The notes under the pieces are model-generated. The model was not told where the DNA came from, did no database searches, and worked only from the letters and a program-made list of their open reading frames with translations. Shown here in pieces: positions 31,744-39,997 of a stretch of DNA of 64,000 nucleotides (positions are counted from its first letter, which is position 1; every line of letters starts with the position of its first letter). The position numbers were made by a program, and so were the translations under genes. Source of the DNA: Micromonospora inositola (GTDB lineage: Bacteria; Actinomycetota; Actinomycetes; Mycobacteriales; Micromonosporaceae); assembly GCF_900090285.1 (NCBI RefSeq), contig NZ_LT607754.1:2294001-2358000 (forward strand), read 5' to 3'.

Positions 31744-32145
31744 ATGAGCCGCGCGATGGAGGAGTCCAACCGGGCGATGCTGCGCGCCCGGGATGTCATG
31801 GACCGGTCGTACGCAAAGCCGCTCGACGTGCCGGCGCTGGCCCGGATCGCGCACGTCTCCGAGGCGCACTTCATCCGGACCTTCCGCGCCACCTTCGGCG
31901 AGACCCCGCACCGTTACCTGCAACGCCGCCGGGTCGAGCGGGCGATGTACCTGCTGGTGCAGACCGATCAGCCGGTCACCGAGATCTGCTACGCGATCGG
32001 GTTCGGCAGCCTGGGCACCTTCAGCCGCACGTTCCGCGACATCGTCGGCGAGTCGCCCTCGGATTACCGGCGGCGCAAGGCCCCTGCCGCGGCCGTGCCG
32101 AGCTGCTTCGCCAAGGCTTGGATGCGACCCAGCAGTTTTGGATAA
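31744..32145 (+). CDS. AraC family transcriptional regulator, DNA-binding domain only
   Basis: The 133-aa protein consists almost only of the double helix-turn-helix of AraC/XylS regulators (YAKPLDVPALARIAHVSEAHFIRTFRATFGETPHRYLQRRRVERA and VTEICYAIGFGSLGTFSRTFRDIVGESPSDYRRR). There is no sensor domain. GGGGAGGGG precedes the ATG. It stands 35 bases before a VOC gene, which it may control. Confidence 0.9.
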   Translation: MSRAMEESNRAMLRARDVMDRSYAKPLDVPALARIAHVSEAHFIRTFRATFGETPHRYLQRRRVERAMYLLVQTDQPVTEICYAIGFGSLGTFSRTFRDIVGESPSDYRRRKAPAAAVPSCFAKAWMRPSSFG

Positions 32146-32180
32146 GCAGCAGGTCAGGGTCGGGGTCTAGCGTCGTGGGC

Positions 32181-32600
32181 ATGACGATGAACTCGATTTC
32201 CCGTTCCCAGCTCTACGTCCTCGACCAGGACGAGGCCCTCGACTTCTACGTCGGCAAGCTCGGCCTGGAGCTCAGCACCGACCAGGACCTCGGCTTCATG
32301 CGCTGGCTGACGGTCAACGTCCCCGGCGACCGCGAGCACGAGATCCTGCTGGAGAAGCCGGGCCCGCCGGCCCTCGACCCGGCCACCGCCGAGCAGGTCC
32401 GCGAGCTGCTGACCAAGGGTGCGATGGGCGGCTCGCTCTTCTTCACCACCGACGACGCCCACAAGACGTACGAGGACCTGGTGGCCAAGGGCGTGGACAT
32501 CACCGACGAGCCGACCGACCGCCCGTACGGGATCGACTTCGGCATCCGGGACCCGTTCGGCAACCGGATCCGCATCGGCCAGATGCACCCCCAGGCCTGA
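32181..32600 (+). CDS. VOC-family (glyoxalase/bleomycin-resistance fold) protein
   Basis: The 139-aa protein has the paired beta-alpha-beta-beta-beta modules (RSQLYVLDQDEALDFYVGKLGLEL and SLFFTTDDAHKTYEDLVAKGV) ending in GIDFGIRDPFGNRIRIGQ. The terminal Glu of the usual FxDPxGN.xE metal site is not obvious, so catalysis is uncertain. A TAGCGT -10 box (32168-32173) lies just upstream of the ATG. Confidence 0.87.
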   Translation: MTMNSISRSQLYVLDQDEALDFYVGKLGLELSTDQDLGFMRWLTVNVPGDREHEILLEKPGPPALDPATAEQVRELLTKGAMGGSLFFTTDDAHKTYEDLVAKGVDITDEPTDRPYGIDFGIRDPFGNRIRIGQMHPQA

Positions 32601-32651
32601 GCGAGCGGAGCGATGACCCAGGCGGTCGGAGCGTCTGAGGTCGGCACCAGC

Positions 32652-32680
32652 GGGAGGCGTGGGCTAGGCTCACGCCTCCC
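32652..32680 (+). promoter_or_regulatory. hairpin with a -10 box in its loop
   Basis: GGGAGGCGTG (32652-32661) pairs perfectly with CACGCCTCCC (32671-32680). The 9-base loop contains TAGGCT (32665-32670), a good -10 for the phosphatase gene starting at 32701. The element may terminate the VOC transcript and also carry the next promoter. Confidence 0.5.
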
Positions 32681-32700
32681 GATCATGTGCGAGGTGACGG

Positions 32701-33315
32701 ATGCCCAGCCGCCTGCTCTACCTGGCCCGACACGGTGAGCAGCACCGGGCGGAGGACGAGGCGCCGGACACCGGGCTGTCCGACCGGGGCCGGCGGCAGG
32801 CGACCCTGCTGGGAGAGCGACTGCGTGGGCTGCCGATCGACACCGTCCACCACGGACCGCTGCGCCGGGCCGCCGAGACCGCCGAGCTGGTCGCCGCCGC
32901 GCTGCCCGCCGTACCGGTGCTGGCCGCCGAGATCGTCGGGGACCACCTGCCGTACGACACGGACCCGGCTGGCCTGCCCCCGGCGTACGCGAGCTTCCTG
33001 GCGGGCTTCGACGAGCGCGAGCGGACGGACGGGCCGCGCTGGACGGCGGAGGCCGTGGCCCGGTTCGCGGCGCCGCCGGGCGACGGGGACGTCCGCGATC
33101 TGGTGATCACGCACAACTTCCTGATCGCCTGGTTCGTCCGGCACGCGCTGGACGCCCCGGAGCGGCGCTGGCTGGGCCTGAACCACCACAACTGCGGGCT
33201 GACCGTGATCCGCTACAGCTCGGGCGGGCCGCCGAACCTGATCGCCGTCAACGACGTGGCCCATCTGCCGCCCGAGCTGCGCGGCACCGGCCTGCCGCCG
33301 GACTACGTCGTCTAG
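32701..33315 (+). CDS. histidine phosphatase family protein
   Basis: The 204-aa protein has the phosphohistidine nucleophile motif LARHGEQHR at the N-terminus, GLSDRGRRQATLLGERL, the second basic site HGPLRRAAETAELVA and the C-terminal catalytic His in VITHNFLIAWF. These define the phosphoglycerate-mutase-like branch 1. The substrate is unknown. GAGGTGACGG precedes the ATG. Confidence 0.9.
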   Translation: MPSRLLYLARHGEQHRAEDEAPDTGLSDRGRRQATLLGERLRGLPIDTVHHGPLRRAAETAELVAAALPAVPVLAAEIVGDHLPYDTDPAGLPPAYASFLAGFDERERTDGPRWTAEAVARFAAPPGDGDVRDLVITHNFLIAWFVRHALDAPERRWLGLNHHNCGLTVIRYSSGGPPNLIAVNDVAHLPPELRGTGLPPDYVV

Positions 33316-33356
33316 TTGGCGGGGCTCGGCCGCGCCGGGGGTGCCGGTGGCGTCGG

Positions 33357-33890
33357 TCAGCTGGTGACGCGGGTGAGCAGTGCCACGACGGCTGCGGTGG
33401 CCGGCGGGCGGTCGGGGCCGGTGTCGCAGTCCACGTAACCCGTGGTCCGGGTGTTCACGGTGAGTCGGTAGGCGAAGGCGTCGGCGCAGTCGCCGGGGTC
33501 GGCGGGGGCCGTTGCCTCGGTCGCCAGCCGCGGGTCGGCGAGGAGCTGCCGCAGCCGGTCCAGGTCGGTCGGGCCGAGTCGGCCGTTCCGGGTGCTGCCG
33601 GCCCGGTCGGTCCTGGCCCAGCGGCCGTCGGGCTCGACGGTCACCGTCTCCCGGGTGCCGGCGATGCCGCCGGTGCGGACCAGCAGCACCCGGGCGGCGG
33701 TCGCGGGGGCGCCCGGGGTGGTGGCGGTCGTCGGGGTGGCCGGGGTCGCCGTGATGGGGGAGGCCACGGCGGTCGGCGTGGCGGCGGCCGTGGGCGAGGG
33801 GGCGGCGACGGTCGGGTCGGTCGACGTGCAACCGCTCAGGACGGCGAGCAGGGCGGCGACGGCGGCCGCAGCGGCGGGAGTCGATCTCAT
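33357..33890 (-). CDS. putative lipoprotein
   Basis: The 177-aa protein has a signal peptide ending in a lipobox (AALLAVLSGCTS), so Cys would be lipidated and the protein anchored outside the membrane. A Thr/Ala/Pro-rich linker of about 45 residues follows, then a globular domain with LLVRTGGIAGTRETVTVEPDGRW and YVDCDTGP. I do not recognise the domain. Confidence 0.75.
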   Translation of the reverse strand: MRSTPAAAAAVAALLAVLSGCTSTDPTVAAPSPTAAATPTAVASPITATPATPTTATTPGAPATAARVLLVRTGGIAGTRETVTVEPDGRWARTDRAGSTRNGRLGPTDLDRLRQLLADPRLATEATAPADPGDCADAFAYRLTVNTRTTGYVDCDTGPDRPPATAAVVALLTRVTS

Positions 33891-34061
33891 GTCGATCGGA
33901 CGCGCGACGGTCCCGCCCGGTTCCCATCACCTGCACCGCCTCATCCGAACGGCCAGTGTCCCCGGCAGGAAAGCGCTCGCCCTCTTCCCCTTTCCTCGAC
34001 GTATCGCTATATCTACATCCGTGACTACCCCCGTCACAACTTTCCCCCGTCAGGAGGGCCC

Positions 34062-36467
34062 GTGAAAAGACCCCTCGCCGCATTCGGCGCAGCTCTGCTC
34101 ACCAGTGGCGTGCTGACCTGCGTCGCCACCGCGGCGCACGCGGCAACCCCCAGCGGCCCCGCACCGGAATCCTCCGCCGCGGCCCGCGCGGACAACCTGC
34201 TCCGCTCCAACCCCGGCGCCGTACAGGGCGCAAGCGGTGAGGCGTACCAGGCGGTCCGCACGAAGGTGGATGCCAGCGGCGCCGCGCACACCCGGTACAC
34301 CCGGACCTACCACGGCCTGCGGGTGTACGGCGGTGACTTCGTCATCCACACCGCCCCCGACGGCAGCTACGCCGGCACGTCGGTCGGTCTGGCCGCGCCG
34401 CTGACCCTCGGCACCAGCGCCAAGGTCGGCGGGCCCGCCGCCAAGGCGAGCGCGCGCGGGGCCTTCTCCGGCTCGCTCACCTCCGTCGGCGCGCCCGAGC
34501 TCTTCGTCGACGCCAGCTCCGGCCGGGGCCGGCTGGCCTGGGAGACCGTCGCCTCCGGCTGGAAGGCCGACAAGCAGACCCCGTCGAAGTTGCACGTCAT
34601 CACCGACGCCACCACCGGCAAGGTGATCGGCTCGTACGACGAGATCGAGACGGTCGCCGGCACCGGCAACAGCCTCTACTCCGGCACGGTCAGCATCGAC
34701 ACCACGCTCTCCGGCAGCACGTACCAGATGATCGACCCGTCGCACGGCAACGGCCGCACCTGCGACATGAACAACGGCACCTTCACCTGCACCACGTTCA
34801 CCGACGCCGACAACACGTGGGGCACCGGCGCCAACTCCAACCGGCAGTCCGCCGCGGTCGACGCCCACTTCGGCGCCGCCAAGACGTTCGACTACTACAA
34901 GAACGTGCACGCCCGCAACGGCATCTTCGGCAACGGCACCGGCGTGCCGAGCCGGGTGCACTACGGCAACAACTACGTCAACGCCTTCTGGGACGGCTCC
35001 CAGATGACCTACGGCGACGGCTCGGGCAACGCGCGCCCGTTGGTGGCGCTGGACGTGGCCGGCCACGAGATGAGCCACGGCGTCACCGAGAACGTGGTGC
35101 CCGGCGGCCTGACCTACTCCGGTGAGTCCGGCGGCCTCAACGAGGCCACCAGCGACATCTTCGGCACGATGGTCGAGTTCTATGCCAACACCACCGCCGA
35201 CCCGGGTGACTACCAGATCGGCGAGAAGATCAACATCAACGGCAACGGCACGCCGCTGCGCTACATGTACAACCCGGCGCTGGACGGCTCGTCCGACAGT
35301 TGCTGGTCGACCAGCACCAAGAACAAGGACGTCCACTACTCGTCCGGCCCGGCCAACCACTTCTTCTTCAACCTGGCCGAGGGTACCGGCGCCACCGCGT
35401 ACGGCACGTCGCCGGTCTGCGGTTCGGCTCCGGCCGTGACCGGCATCGGCCGGGCCAGGGCGGAGAAGATCTGGTTCCGCGCGCTCGACGTCTACTTCAC
35501 CTCGAACACCTCGTACGTCAACAACACCACCCCGTCGAACACCGCCCGGGCCTACAGCCTCCGGGCCGCGACCGACCTGTACGGCAACTGCTCCACCGAG
35601 TACAAGACCGTCCAGGCGGCGTGGACCGCGGTGAACGTGGCCGGCAACGACGCGCCCTGCTCGTCGACCGGCAACGACTTCTCCGTCGCGCTCTCGCCGA
35701 CCTCCGGCTCGGTGACCGCCGGCGGTTCCGTCTCCACCACCGTGTCGACCGCGACCACCAGCGGGACCGCGCAGACCGTGACGTTCTCCGCGTCCGGCCT
35801 GCCGAGCGGCGCCAGCGCGTCGTTCAGCCCGAGCTCGGTGACCTCCGGCGGCTCGTCCACCCTCACCATCAGCACCACGTCGGGCACCGCGGCCGGCACC
35901 TACTCGGTCACGGTCACCGGCACCGCCACCTCGGGGAGCCACTCGGCGACCTACACGCTGACCGTGAACGGCACCGGCGGCGGCTGCACGGGCGCCGGCC
36001 AGAAGCTGGGCAACCCCGGCTTCGAGTCCGGCAACACCGTCTGGGCATCCACCTCCGGCGTCATCGGCCAGTACGGCTCCAGCGGCCAGCCGACCCATGG
36101 CGGCACCTGGAACGCCTGGCTGGACGGCTACGGCACCAGCCACACCGACACGCTCTCCCAGTCGGTGAGCCTGCCGGCCGGCTGCACGTCGTACAACTTC
36201 AGCTTCTGGCTGCACATCGACACGTCCGAGACCACCACCGGCACCGCGTACGACACGCTCAGGGTGCAGGTGCTCAACTCGTCCGGGACGGTGCTGGCGA
36301 CCCTGGCCACGTATTCGAACCTGAACAGGGCCGCCGGGTACAGCCAGAAGTCGTTCTCGCTGGCCTCGTACGCCGGCCAGACGGTCACCCTCAAGTTCAC
36401 CGGCGTGGAGGACATCTCGCTGCAGACCTCCTTCGTCGTGGACGACACCGCGGTCAACGTCTCCTGA
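34062..36467 (+). CDS. secreted M4 (thermolysin-like) metalloprotease with C-terminal beta domains
   Basis: The 801-aa precursor has a signal peptide (AAFGAALLTSGVLTCVATAAHA) and an FTP/PepSY propeptide (RTYHGLRVYGGDFVIHT, then HVITDATTGKVIGSYDEIETV). In the M4 catalytic domain HEMSH (about residues 335-339) and Glu361 in GGLNEATSD bind zinc. GPANHFFFNLAEG lies near the C-terminus of the catalytic region. An Ig-like Ser/Thr-rich domain and a jelly-roll domain (LGNPGFESG...FVVDDTAVNVS) follow. It starts at GTG after AGGAGG. It is probably an exported protease with substrate-binding modules. Confidence 0.92.
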   Translation: MKRPLAAFGAALLTSGVLTCVATAAHAATPSGPAPESSAAARADNLLRSNPGAVQGASGEAYQAVRTKVDASGAAHTRYTRTYHGLRVYGGDFVIHTAPDGSYAGTSVGLAAPLTLGTSAKVGGPAAKASARGAFSGSLTSVGAPELFVDASSGRGRLAWETVASGWKADKQTPSKLHVITDATTGKVIGSYDEIETVAGTGNSLYSGTVSIDTTLSGSTYQMIDPSHGNGRTCDMNNGTFTCTTFTDADNTWGTGANSNRQSAAVDAHFGAAKTFDYYKNVHARNGIFGNGTGVPSRVHYGNNYVNAFWDGSQMTYGDGSGNARPLVALDVAGHEMSHGVTENVVPGGLTYSGESGGLNEATSDIFGTMVEFYANTTADPGDYQIGEKININGNGTPLRYMYNPALDGSSDSCWSTSTKNKDVHYSSGPANHFFFNLAEGTGATAYGTSPVCGSAPAVTGIGRARAEKIWFRALDVYFTSNTSYVNNTTPSNTARAYSLRAATDLYGNCSTEYKTVQAAWTAVNVAGNDAPCSSTGNDFSVALSPTSGSVTAGGSVSTTVSTATTSGTAQTVTFSASGLPSGASASFSPSSVTSGGSSTLTISTTSGTAAGTYSVTVTGTATSGSHSATYTLTVNGTGGGCTGAGQKLGNPGFESGNTVWASTSGVIGQYGSSGQPTHGGTWNAWLDGYGTSHTDTLSQSVSLPAGCTSYNFSFWLHIDTSETTTGTAYDTLRVQVLNSSGTVLATLATYSNLNRAAGYSQKSFSLASYAGQTVTLKFTGVEDISLQTSFVVDDTAVNVS

Positions 36468-36485
36468 CGTAGCCGTCGCCCCGAA

Positions 36486-36524
36486 GGGCCCGGCGGCCAC
36501 CCCACGCGGGTGGTCGTCGGGCCC
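36486..36524 (+). terminator. terminator after the M4 protease
   Basis: A 17-bp stem (36486-36502 with 36508-36524) with two G-T pairs and a 5-base loop starts 18 bases after the stop. Confidence 0.85.
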
Positions 36525-36589
36525 GCGCCGCTATGGTCGGCCGGACGATCGGCCAGGTCCCGGTCGCCGCCGGCCCGGAGGGGGAGGAC

Positions 36590-37357
36590 ATGTCGAATGC
36601 GGAGCTGACCGTCGAGGTGACCGGCCCGGTGGCGACGGTGGTGATCCGGAACCCGACCCGCCGCAACGCGATGACCGCCGCCATGTGGCGACAGCTCCCG
36701 GTGCTGCTCGACGGGCTGGAGGCCGACCCGGCGGTGCACGCGCTGGTGCTGACCGGCGCGGACGGCACGTTCTGCGCCGGTGCCGACCTGGGCGACCTGG
36801 ACGAGCTGCTGGACGCCGGGGATGCGAGCATCGCGGTCACCGCCGAGGAGCGGCTGGCTGCCTTCGCCAAGCCCACCGTGGCCGCGATCGAGGGCGCCTG
36901 CGTCGGCGGTGGCTGCCAGCTCGCCGTCGCCTGCGACCTGCGGATCGCCGCCACGGACGCCCGGTTCGGCGTACCGCCGGCGCGGCTGGGGCTGGTCTAT
37001 CCCGCGCCGACCACCCGACGGCTGGCCCGGCTGGTCGGGCCGTCGGCCGCCAAGCACCTCCTCTTCACCAGCGAGCTGATCGACGCCGACCGCGCGCTGC
37101 GGGTCGGCCTGATCGACGAGGTGCTGCCGACCGACGCGCTGGCCGCCCGGGTCGCGGCGGTCACCGCGGCCATCGCGCAGCGCTCCCGGCTGACCGTCGC
37201 GGCGGCCAAGGAGATCGTCGACGACCGGGCCGACGAGGAGCGGATCGCCTGGTGGCACGGGCAGGTCCGGGCCAGCGGCGAGGCCCGCGAGGGAGTGGTG
37301 GCGGCCAACGAGCGCCGACCGCCGCGCTTCGGCTGGGCGCCGCCCGGCCGTCCCTGA
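36590..37357 (+). CDS. enoyl-CoA hydratase/isomerase family protein
   Basis: The 255-aa protein has the crotonase fold. ADGTFCAGADLGDL forms one half of the oxyanion hole and AIEGACVGGGCQLAVACDLRIAA the other. FGVPPARLGLVYPAPTTRRLARLVG and a C-terminal helical trimerisation part follow. The position normally holding a catalytic Glu cannot be assigned with certainty. The ATG at 36590 has a GGGGGAGG tract just upstream and is preferred over the ATG at 36533. Confidence 0.88.
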   Translation: MSNAELTVEVTGPVATVVIRNPTRRNAMTAAMWRQLPVLLDGLEADPAVHALVLTGADGTFCAGADLGDLDELLDAGDASIAVTAEERLAAFAKPTVAAIEGACVGGGCQLAVACDLRIAATDARFGVPPARLGLVYPAPTTRRLARLVGPSAAKHLLFTSELIDADRALRVGLIDEVLPTDALAARVAAVTAAIAQRSRLTVAAAKEIVDDRADEERIAWWHGQVRASGEAREGVVAANERRPPRFGWAPPGRP

Positions 37358-37443
37358 CCGCCGTTTGACCGCTCTCCGTCGATGGGTACGTCTGAACCTT
37401 CGACGCTGAACAGGGGCCCACAGTGGACGGCCAGGACGAGCGA

Positions 37444-37614
37444 CTACGGATTCGGAGCGGCTGCCGCGGCTTCCTGCTCGGCGGCTGCGGCCCGCTCCGG
37501 CCGCGCCGCGGACGCGGAAGGTGCCGGCCCGGGCAGCAGCGCCAGGAGTTCGTCGACCGACCACTGGTCGTAGACGTGCTCGCCGTACTTCGCGGCGACC
37601 ACGCGGCCGGTCAC
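37444..37614 (-). CDS. small hypothetical protein (56 aa) downstream of HNH gene
   Basis: The frame starts at GTG (VTGRVVAAKYGEHVYDQWSV), continues DELLALLPGP and ends in an Ala/Glu-rich tail. The first 30 residues look like a folded helical peptide, while the tail is low complexity. No clear ribosome binding site is visible. It lies 73 bases downstream of the HNH gene on the same strand. Codon usage is compatible with a gene, but it could be fortuitous. Confidence 0.4.
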   Translation of the reverse strand: MTGRVVAAKYGEHVYDQWSVDELLALLPGPAPSASAARPERAAAAEQEAAAAAPNP

Positions 37615-37687
37615 AGAGTCAGGGCCGGCGGGCGCCGCGCCGGGGGCGTACCCCCGACGCGGCCCCCTGTGCCCGCCGGCCGGTCCA

Positions 37688-38131
37688 TCACCGCCCGGCG
37701 AGCGCCGCCCAGCTCGGCGTCACCGGCTCCCGCCGCAGCGGCATGCCCGCCTCGCCCGGGGTCCGGTCGCCCTTGCGCTGGTTGCACTCGTAGCAGGCGG
37801 CGGTGGTGTTCTTCCAGGTGTTCCGGCCACCGCGCGAGCGGGGCAGGATGTGGTCGATGGTGCTGGCCGGGGCGTCGCAGTAGGCGCAGCGCCGGCCGTC
37901 GCGGCGCAGCACCCCGGCCCGGGACCAGGCCGGCCCGGCGCTGAACCGCCAGCGGGTGACCACGTACCGGACCAGGCGGACCACCCGGGGCAGCGGGAAG
38001 ACCCCGATCAGCTGGTCCGGCTCGGCCTCGTGGATCTCGGCGACGCGCCGGCAGAGCATCCGGATCGCGTGCTGGACGGTGACCCGGTGCAGCGGGCCGA
38101 GGTCGGCGTTGACGACGAGGACGGCGTCCAC
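37688..38131 (-). CDS. HNH endonuclease family protein
   Basis: The 147-aa protein has an N-terminal region (VLVVNADLGPLHRVTVQHAIRML) shared by actinobacterial HNH proteins. A zinc-ribbon HNH nuclease follows, with CAYCDAPASTIDHILPRSRGGRNTWKN and ACYECNQRKGDRTP. The DH..N..C-type ligands are complete, so nuclease activity is plausible. The GTG start has AAGGGAG upstream. No methylase or phage gene is adjacent, so restriction function is not indicated. Confidence 0.9.
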   Translation of the reverse strand: MDAVLVVNADLGPLHRVTVQHAIRMLCRRVAEIHEAEPDQLIGVFPLPRVVRLVRYVVTRWRFSAGPAWSRAGVLRRDGRRCAYCDAPASTIDHILPRSRGGRNTWKNTTAACYECNQRKGDRTPGEAGMPLRREPVTPSWAALAGR

Positions 38132-38228
38132 CGGGCACTCCCTTCTCGCGACGGTGGTAGGCGGTCCGGACAGCGAAGCCGCCCGGTCCGGCGATCGGAC
38201 GGGCGGCGGGTACGCGTGCGGGCACGCG

Positions 38229-38318
38229 TCAGTCGGGCCACCCGACGATGGGATCTTCAGCTCGGCAACCGTCGCTGAGCAGCCACGACGGCACGGTGGT
38301 GACGTGCGGCTTCGACAT
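38229..38318 (-). CDS. 29-codon ORF in the HNH leader
   Basis: The ORF encodes MSKPHVTTVPSWLLSDGC followed by RAEDPIVGWPD. GGGAG lies about 6 bases before the ATG, and a promoter lies about 31 bases upstream. It ends 98 bases before the HNH start. It could be a leader peptide controlling the HNH gene or a small functional peptide. It has a single Cys and three Trp. Confidence 0.5.
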   Translation of the reverse strand: MSKPHVTTVPSWLLSDGCRAEDPIVGWPD

Positions 38319-38355
38319 CGACGGCTCCCGGAGCGGTGGTTGACCTTGCCCGGTC

Positions 38356-38385
38356 ACGGTAGATCCGCGCCGGTGAGGCGGGCAA
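38356..38385 (-). promoter_or_regulatory. promoter of the 29-codon ORF / HNH transcript
   Basis: On the minus strand TTGCCC (38385-38380) and TACCGT (38361-38356) are spaced by 18 bp. The predicted start is near 38349. This gives the HNH gene a leader of over 200 bases that contains the small ORF. Confidence 0.55.
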
Positions 38386-38427
38386 CGCATTTCGATCCGC
38401 CGTCGGCCCGGTGGCGTTGAACCGGGA

Positions 38428-39957
38428 TCATCGCCGGGCGGCGAGCAGGCCGCGGGGGCGGACCGAGCGGACCGGCTCGGCCGCCCCGCCCTCCGCCCGC
38501 AGGATGTGGTTCGCCGCGATGATCCCGGTGGCCGCCGACCGTTCCATCAGCGCGCTCGGGAACTCCGTGGCGATGCCGTCCCCGGCCAGGTAGAGGCCGT
38601 CGGCGTCGGTGCGTACGCCGGGCCGCCCGGCGTGACTGCCCGGGGTGAACGCCGGGGCCTGTGCCTCCACCCGGGCGCGCAGCTCACGGACCCGCAGCCC
38701 GGCCGCCTCCGGCCAGAGCCGGGTCAGCTCCACCCGCATCCGCTCGGCCAGCTCGTCGGCCGGCACGTCCGGCTCGCAGGCGTACGCGTGCAGCTCGATG
38801 ACCGAGCCGCCGGTCCGCTCCGCCCAGCGGCGCGGCTCGTGCTCCAGCCGGTGGTAGAGGGTGACCGAATCCAGCGTGGGCTGCCGGGACACCCCGCTGA
38901 ACACCGCCCTGTCGGGGCGGACGTCCCCGTCCAGCCAGTACCGCGCCACCGCGTACGGCGGACCGGGCGTGCCGAACGCGGGCATCCGCGCCACCAGCTC
39001 CGGCGCCCCCGCAGCCAGGCCGGGCGAGGCCGCGACCAGCGCGGCGAGCGCGGGCGGGTCGGCGGCGAGCACGACGTGGCCGGCGGCGTACGACGAGCCG
39101 TCCGTGGCGGTCACCCGCCAGCCCGCCGGCTCCCGGTCCAGCCGCGCGGCGGCCACGCCGGTGACCACCCGCCCGCCGTGCTTCTCGACGTGCCGGGTCA
39201 GCGGCTCCCAGATCGCCGTGGCGTAGTCCTCGTCCGGGCAGTCGAAGGCCAGCCCCTCCGGGTTGCCGAGCAGGTAGAAATGGAACTGGGCGATCATCTC
39301 GGCGGCCGACATCTCCGCCTCGTGGTTGAAGAACGAGTGCGAGAAGACCTCGAAGAGCATCGCCCGGGCCCGGTCCGGCAGCCGCAGCGAGGCGAGCAGC
39401 TCGTCCGCCGTCATCCAGTCGAACTCGGCGTAGGTGCGCACCGGGTCGTAGGTGAGCAGCGGCAGCGCGGCGTCCCGGTCCATCCCGCGCAGGTCGGCCA
39501 GGCGCAGGCTCGGGCTGCGCAGCAGCAGCGCGAGCAGATTCGCCGGCGGGGCCGGCGGCAGCCTGCCGAACTCCTCGGCGGGCCACTGCTCGCTCAGGAT
39601 CGGGTAGCCGGGGACCGGCTTGAGGAAACGCAGGTCCGGGTCGACCCGGCGGAGGATCGACCGCCAGTTGTAGTACTGCCGGAAGAACGCGTGGAAGCCG
39701 TGCTCGGTGCGTTGTGTCCCGTCCGCCAGGGTCTCCGGCCAGGCGCCGAGCCGGCCGCCGAGGGTGGGCGCGGCCTCCAGCACTGTCACGTCCACCCCAC
39801 GCTCGGCCAGCACCACCGCCGCCGACATGCCGGCGATCCCGCCGCCGACCACCACCGCCGCGGCCGGGCGCGGCACGCGGGACGCGCCGCCGCCGCCCGG
39901 GTCCACCACGTGCTCGCGTACGCCGATGAGCCGACCGACCACTTGCGACAGCGCCAT
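38428..39957 (-). CDS. FAD-dependent oxidoreductase, carotenoid-desaturase-like
   Basis: The 509-aa protein has an N-terminal dinucleotide-binding fold (AAAVVVGGGIAGMSAAVVLAERGVDVTVLEAAPTLGGRL). Motifs of amine-oxidase/phytoene-desaturase relatives follow (TEHGFHAFFRQYYNWRSILRRVDP), with a C-terminal FAD motif, DGLYLAGDGIATEFPSALMERSAATG. The FHAFFRQYYN block recalls aromatic-carotenoid desaturases such as CrtU, but no carotenoid gene is adjacent. The substrate is therefore open. The ATG has GAAGAGG upstream. It is 40 bases after the MSMEG_6728-like gene and probably cotranscribed. Confidence 0.83.
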   Translation of the reverse strand: MALSQVVGRLIGVREHVVDPGGGGASRVPRPAAAVVVGGGIAGMSAAVVLAERGVDVTVLEAAPTLGGRLGAWPETLADGTQRTEHGFHAFFRQYYNWRSILRRVDPDLRFLKPVPGYPILSEQWPAEEFGRLPPAPPANLLALLLRSPSLRLADLRGMDRDAALPLLTYDPVRTYAEFDWMTADELLASLRLPDRARAMLFEVFSHSFFNHEAEMSAAEMIAQFHFYLLGNPEGLAFDCPDEDYATAIWEPLTRHVEKHGGRVVTGVAAARLDREPAGWRVTATDGSSYAAGHVVLAADPPALAALVAASPGLAAGAPELVARMPAFGTPGPPYAVARYWLDGDVRPDRAVFSGVSRQPTLDSVTLYHRLEHEPRRWAERTGGSVIELHAYACEPDVPADELAERMRVELTRLWPEAAGLRVRELRARVEAQAPAFTPGSHAGRPGVRTDADGLYLAGDGIATEFPSALMERSAATGIIAANHILRAEGGAAEPVRSVRPRGLLAARR

Positions 39958-39997
39958 GGGCACCTCTTCGACGGTGACGGGCCTCCAGTCTGCCCGG

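Noticed and set aside
34050..36500. An 816-codon minus-strand frame opposite the M4 protease
   Set aside because: The plus strand encodes a complete metalloprotease with HEMSH and a signal peptide; the minus product is Gly/Val/Arg-rich noise.
36533..36589. Upstream ATG extension of the enoyl-CoA hydratase gene
   Set aside because: The extra 19 residues are not conserved-looking, and the strong GGGGGAGG lies inside them, just before the internal ATG.
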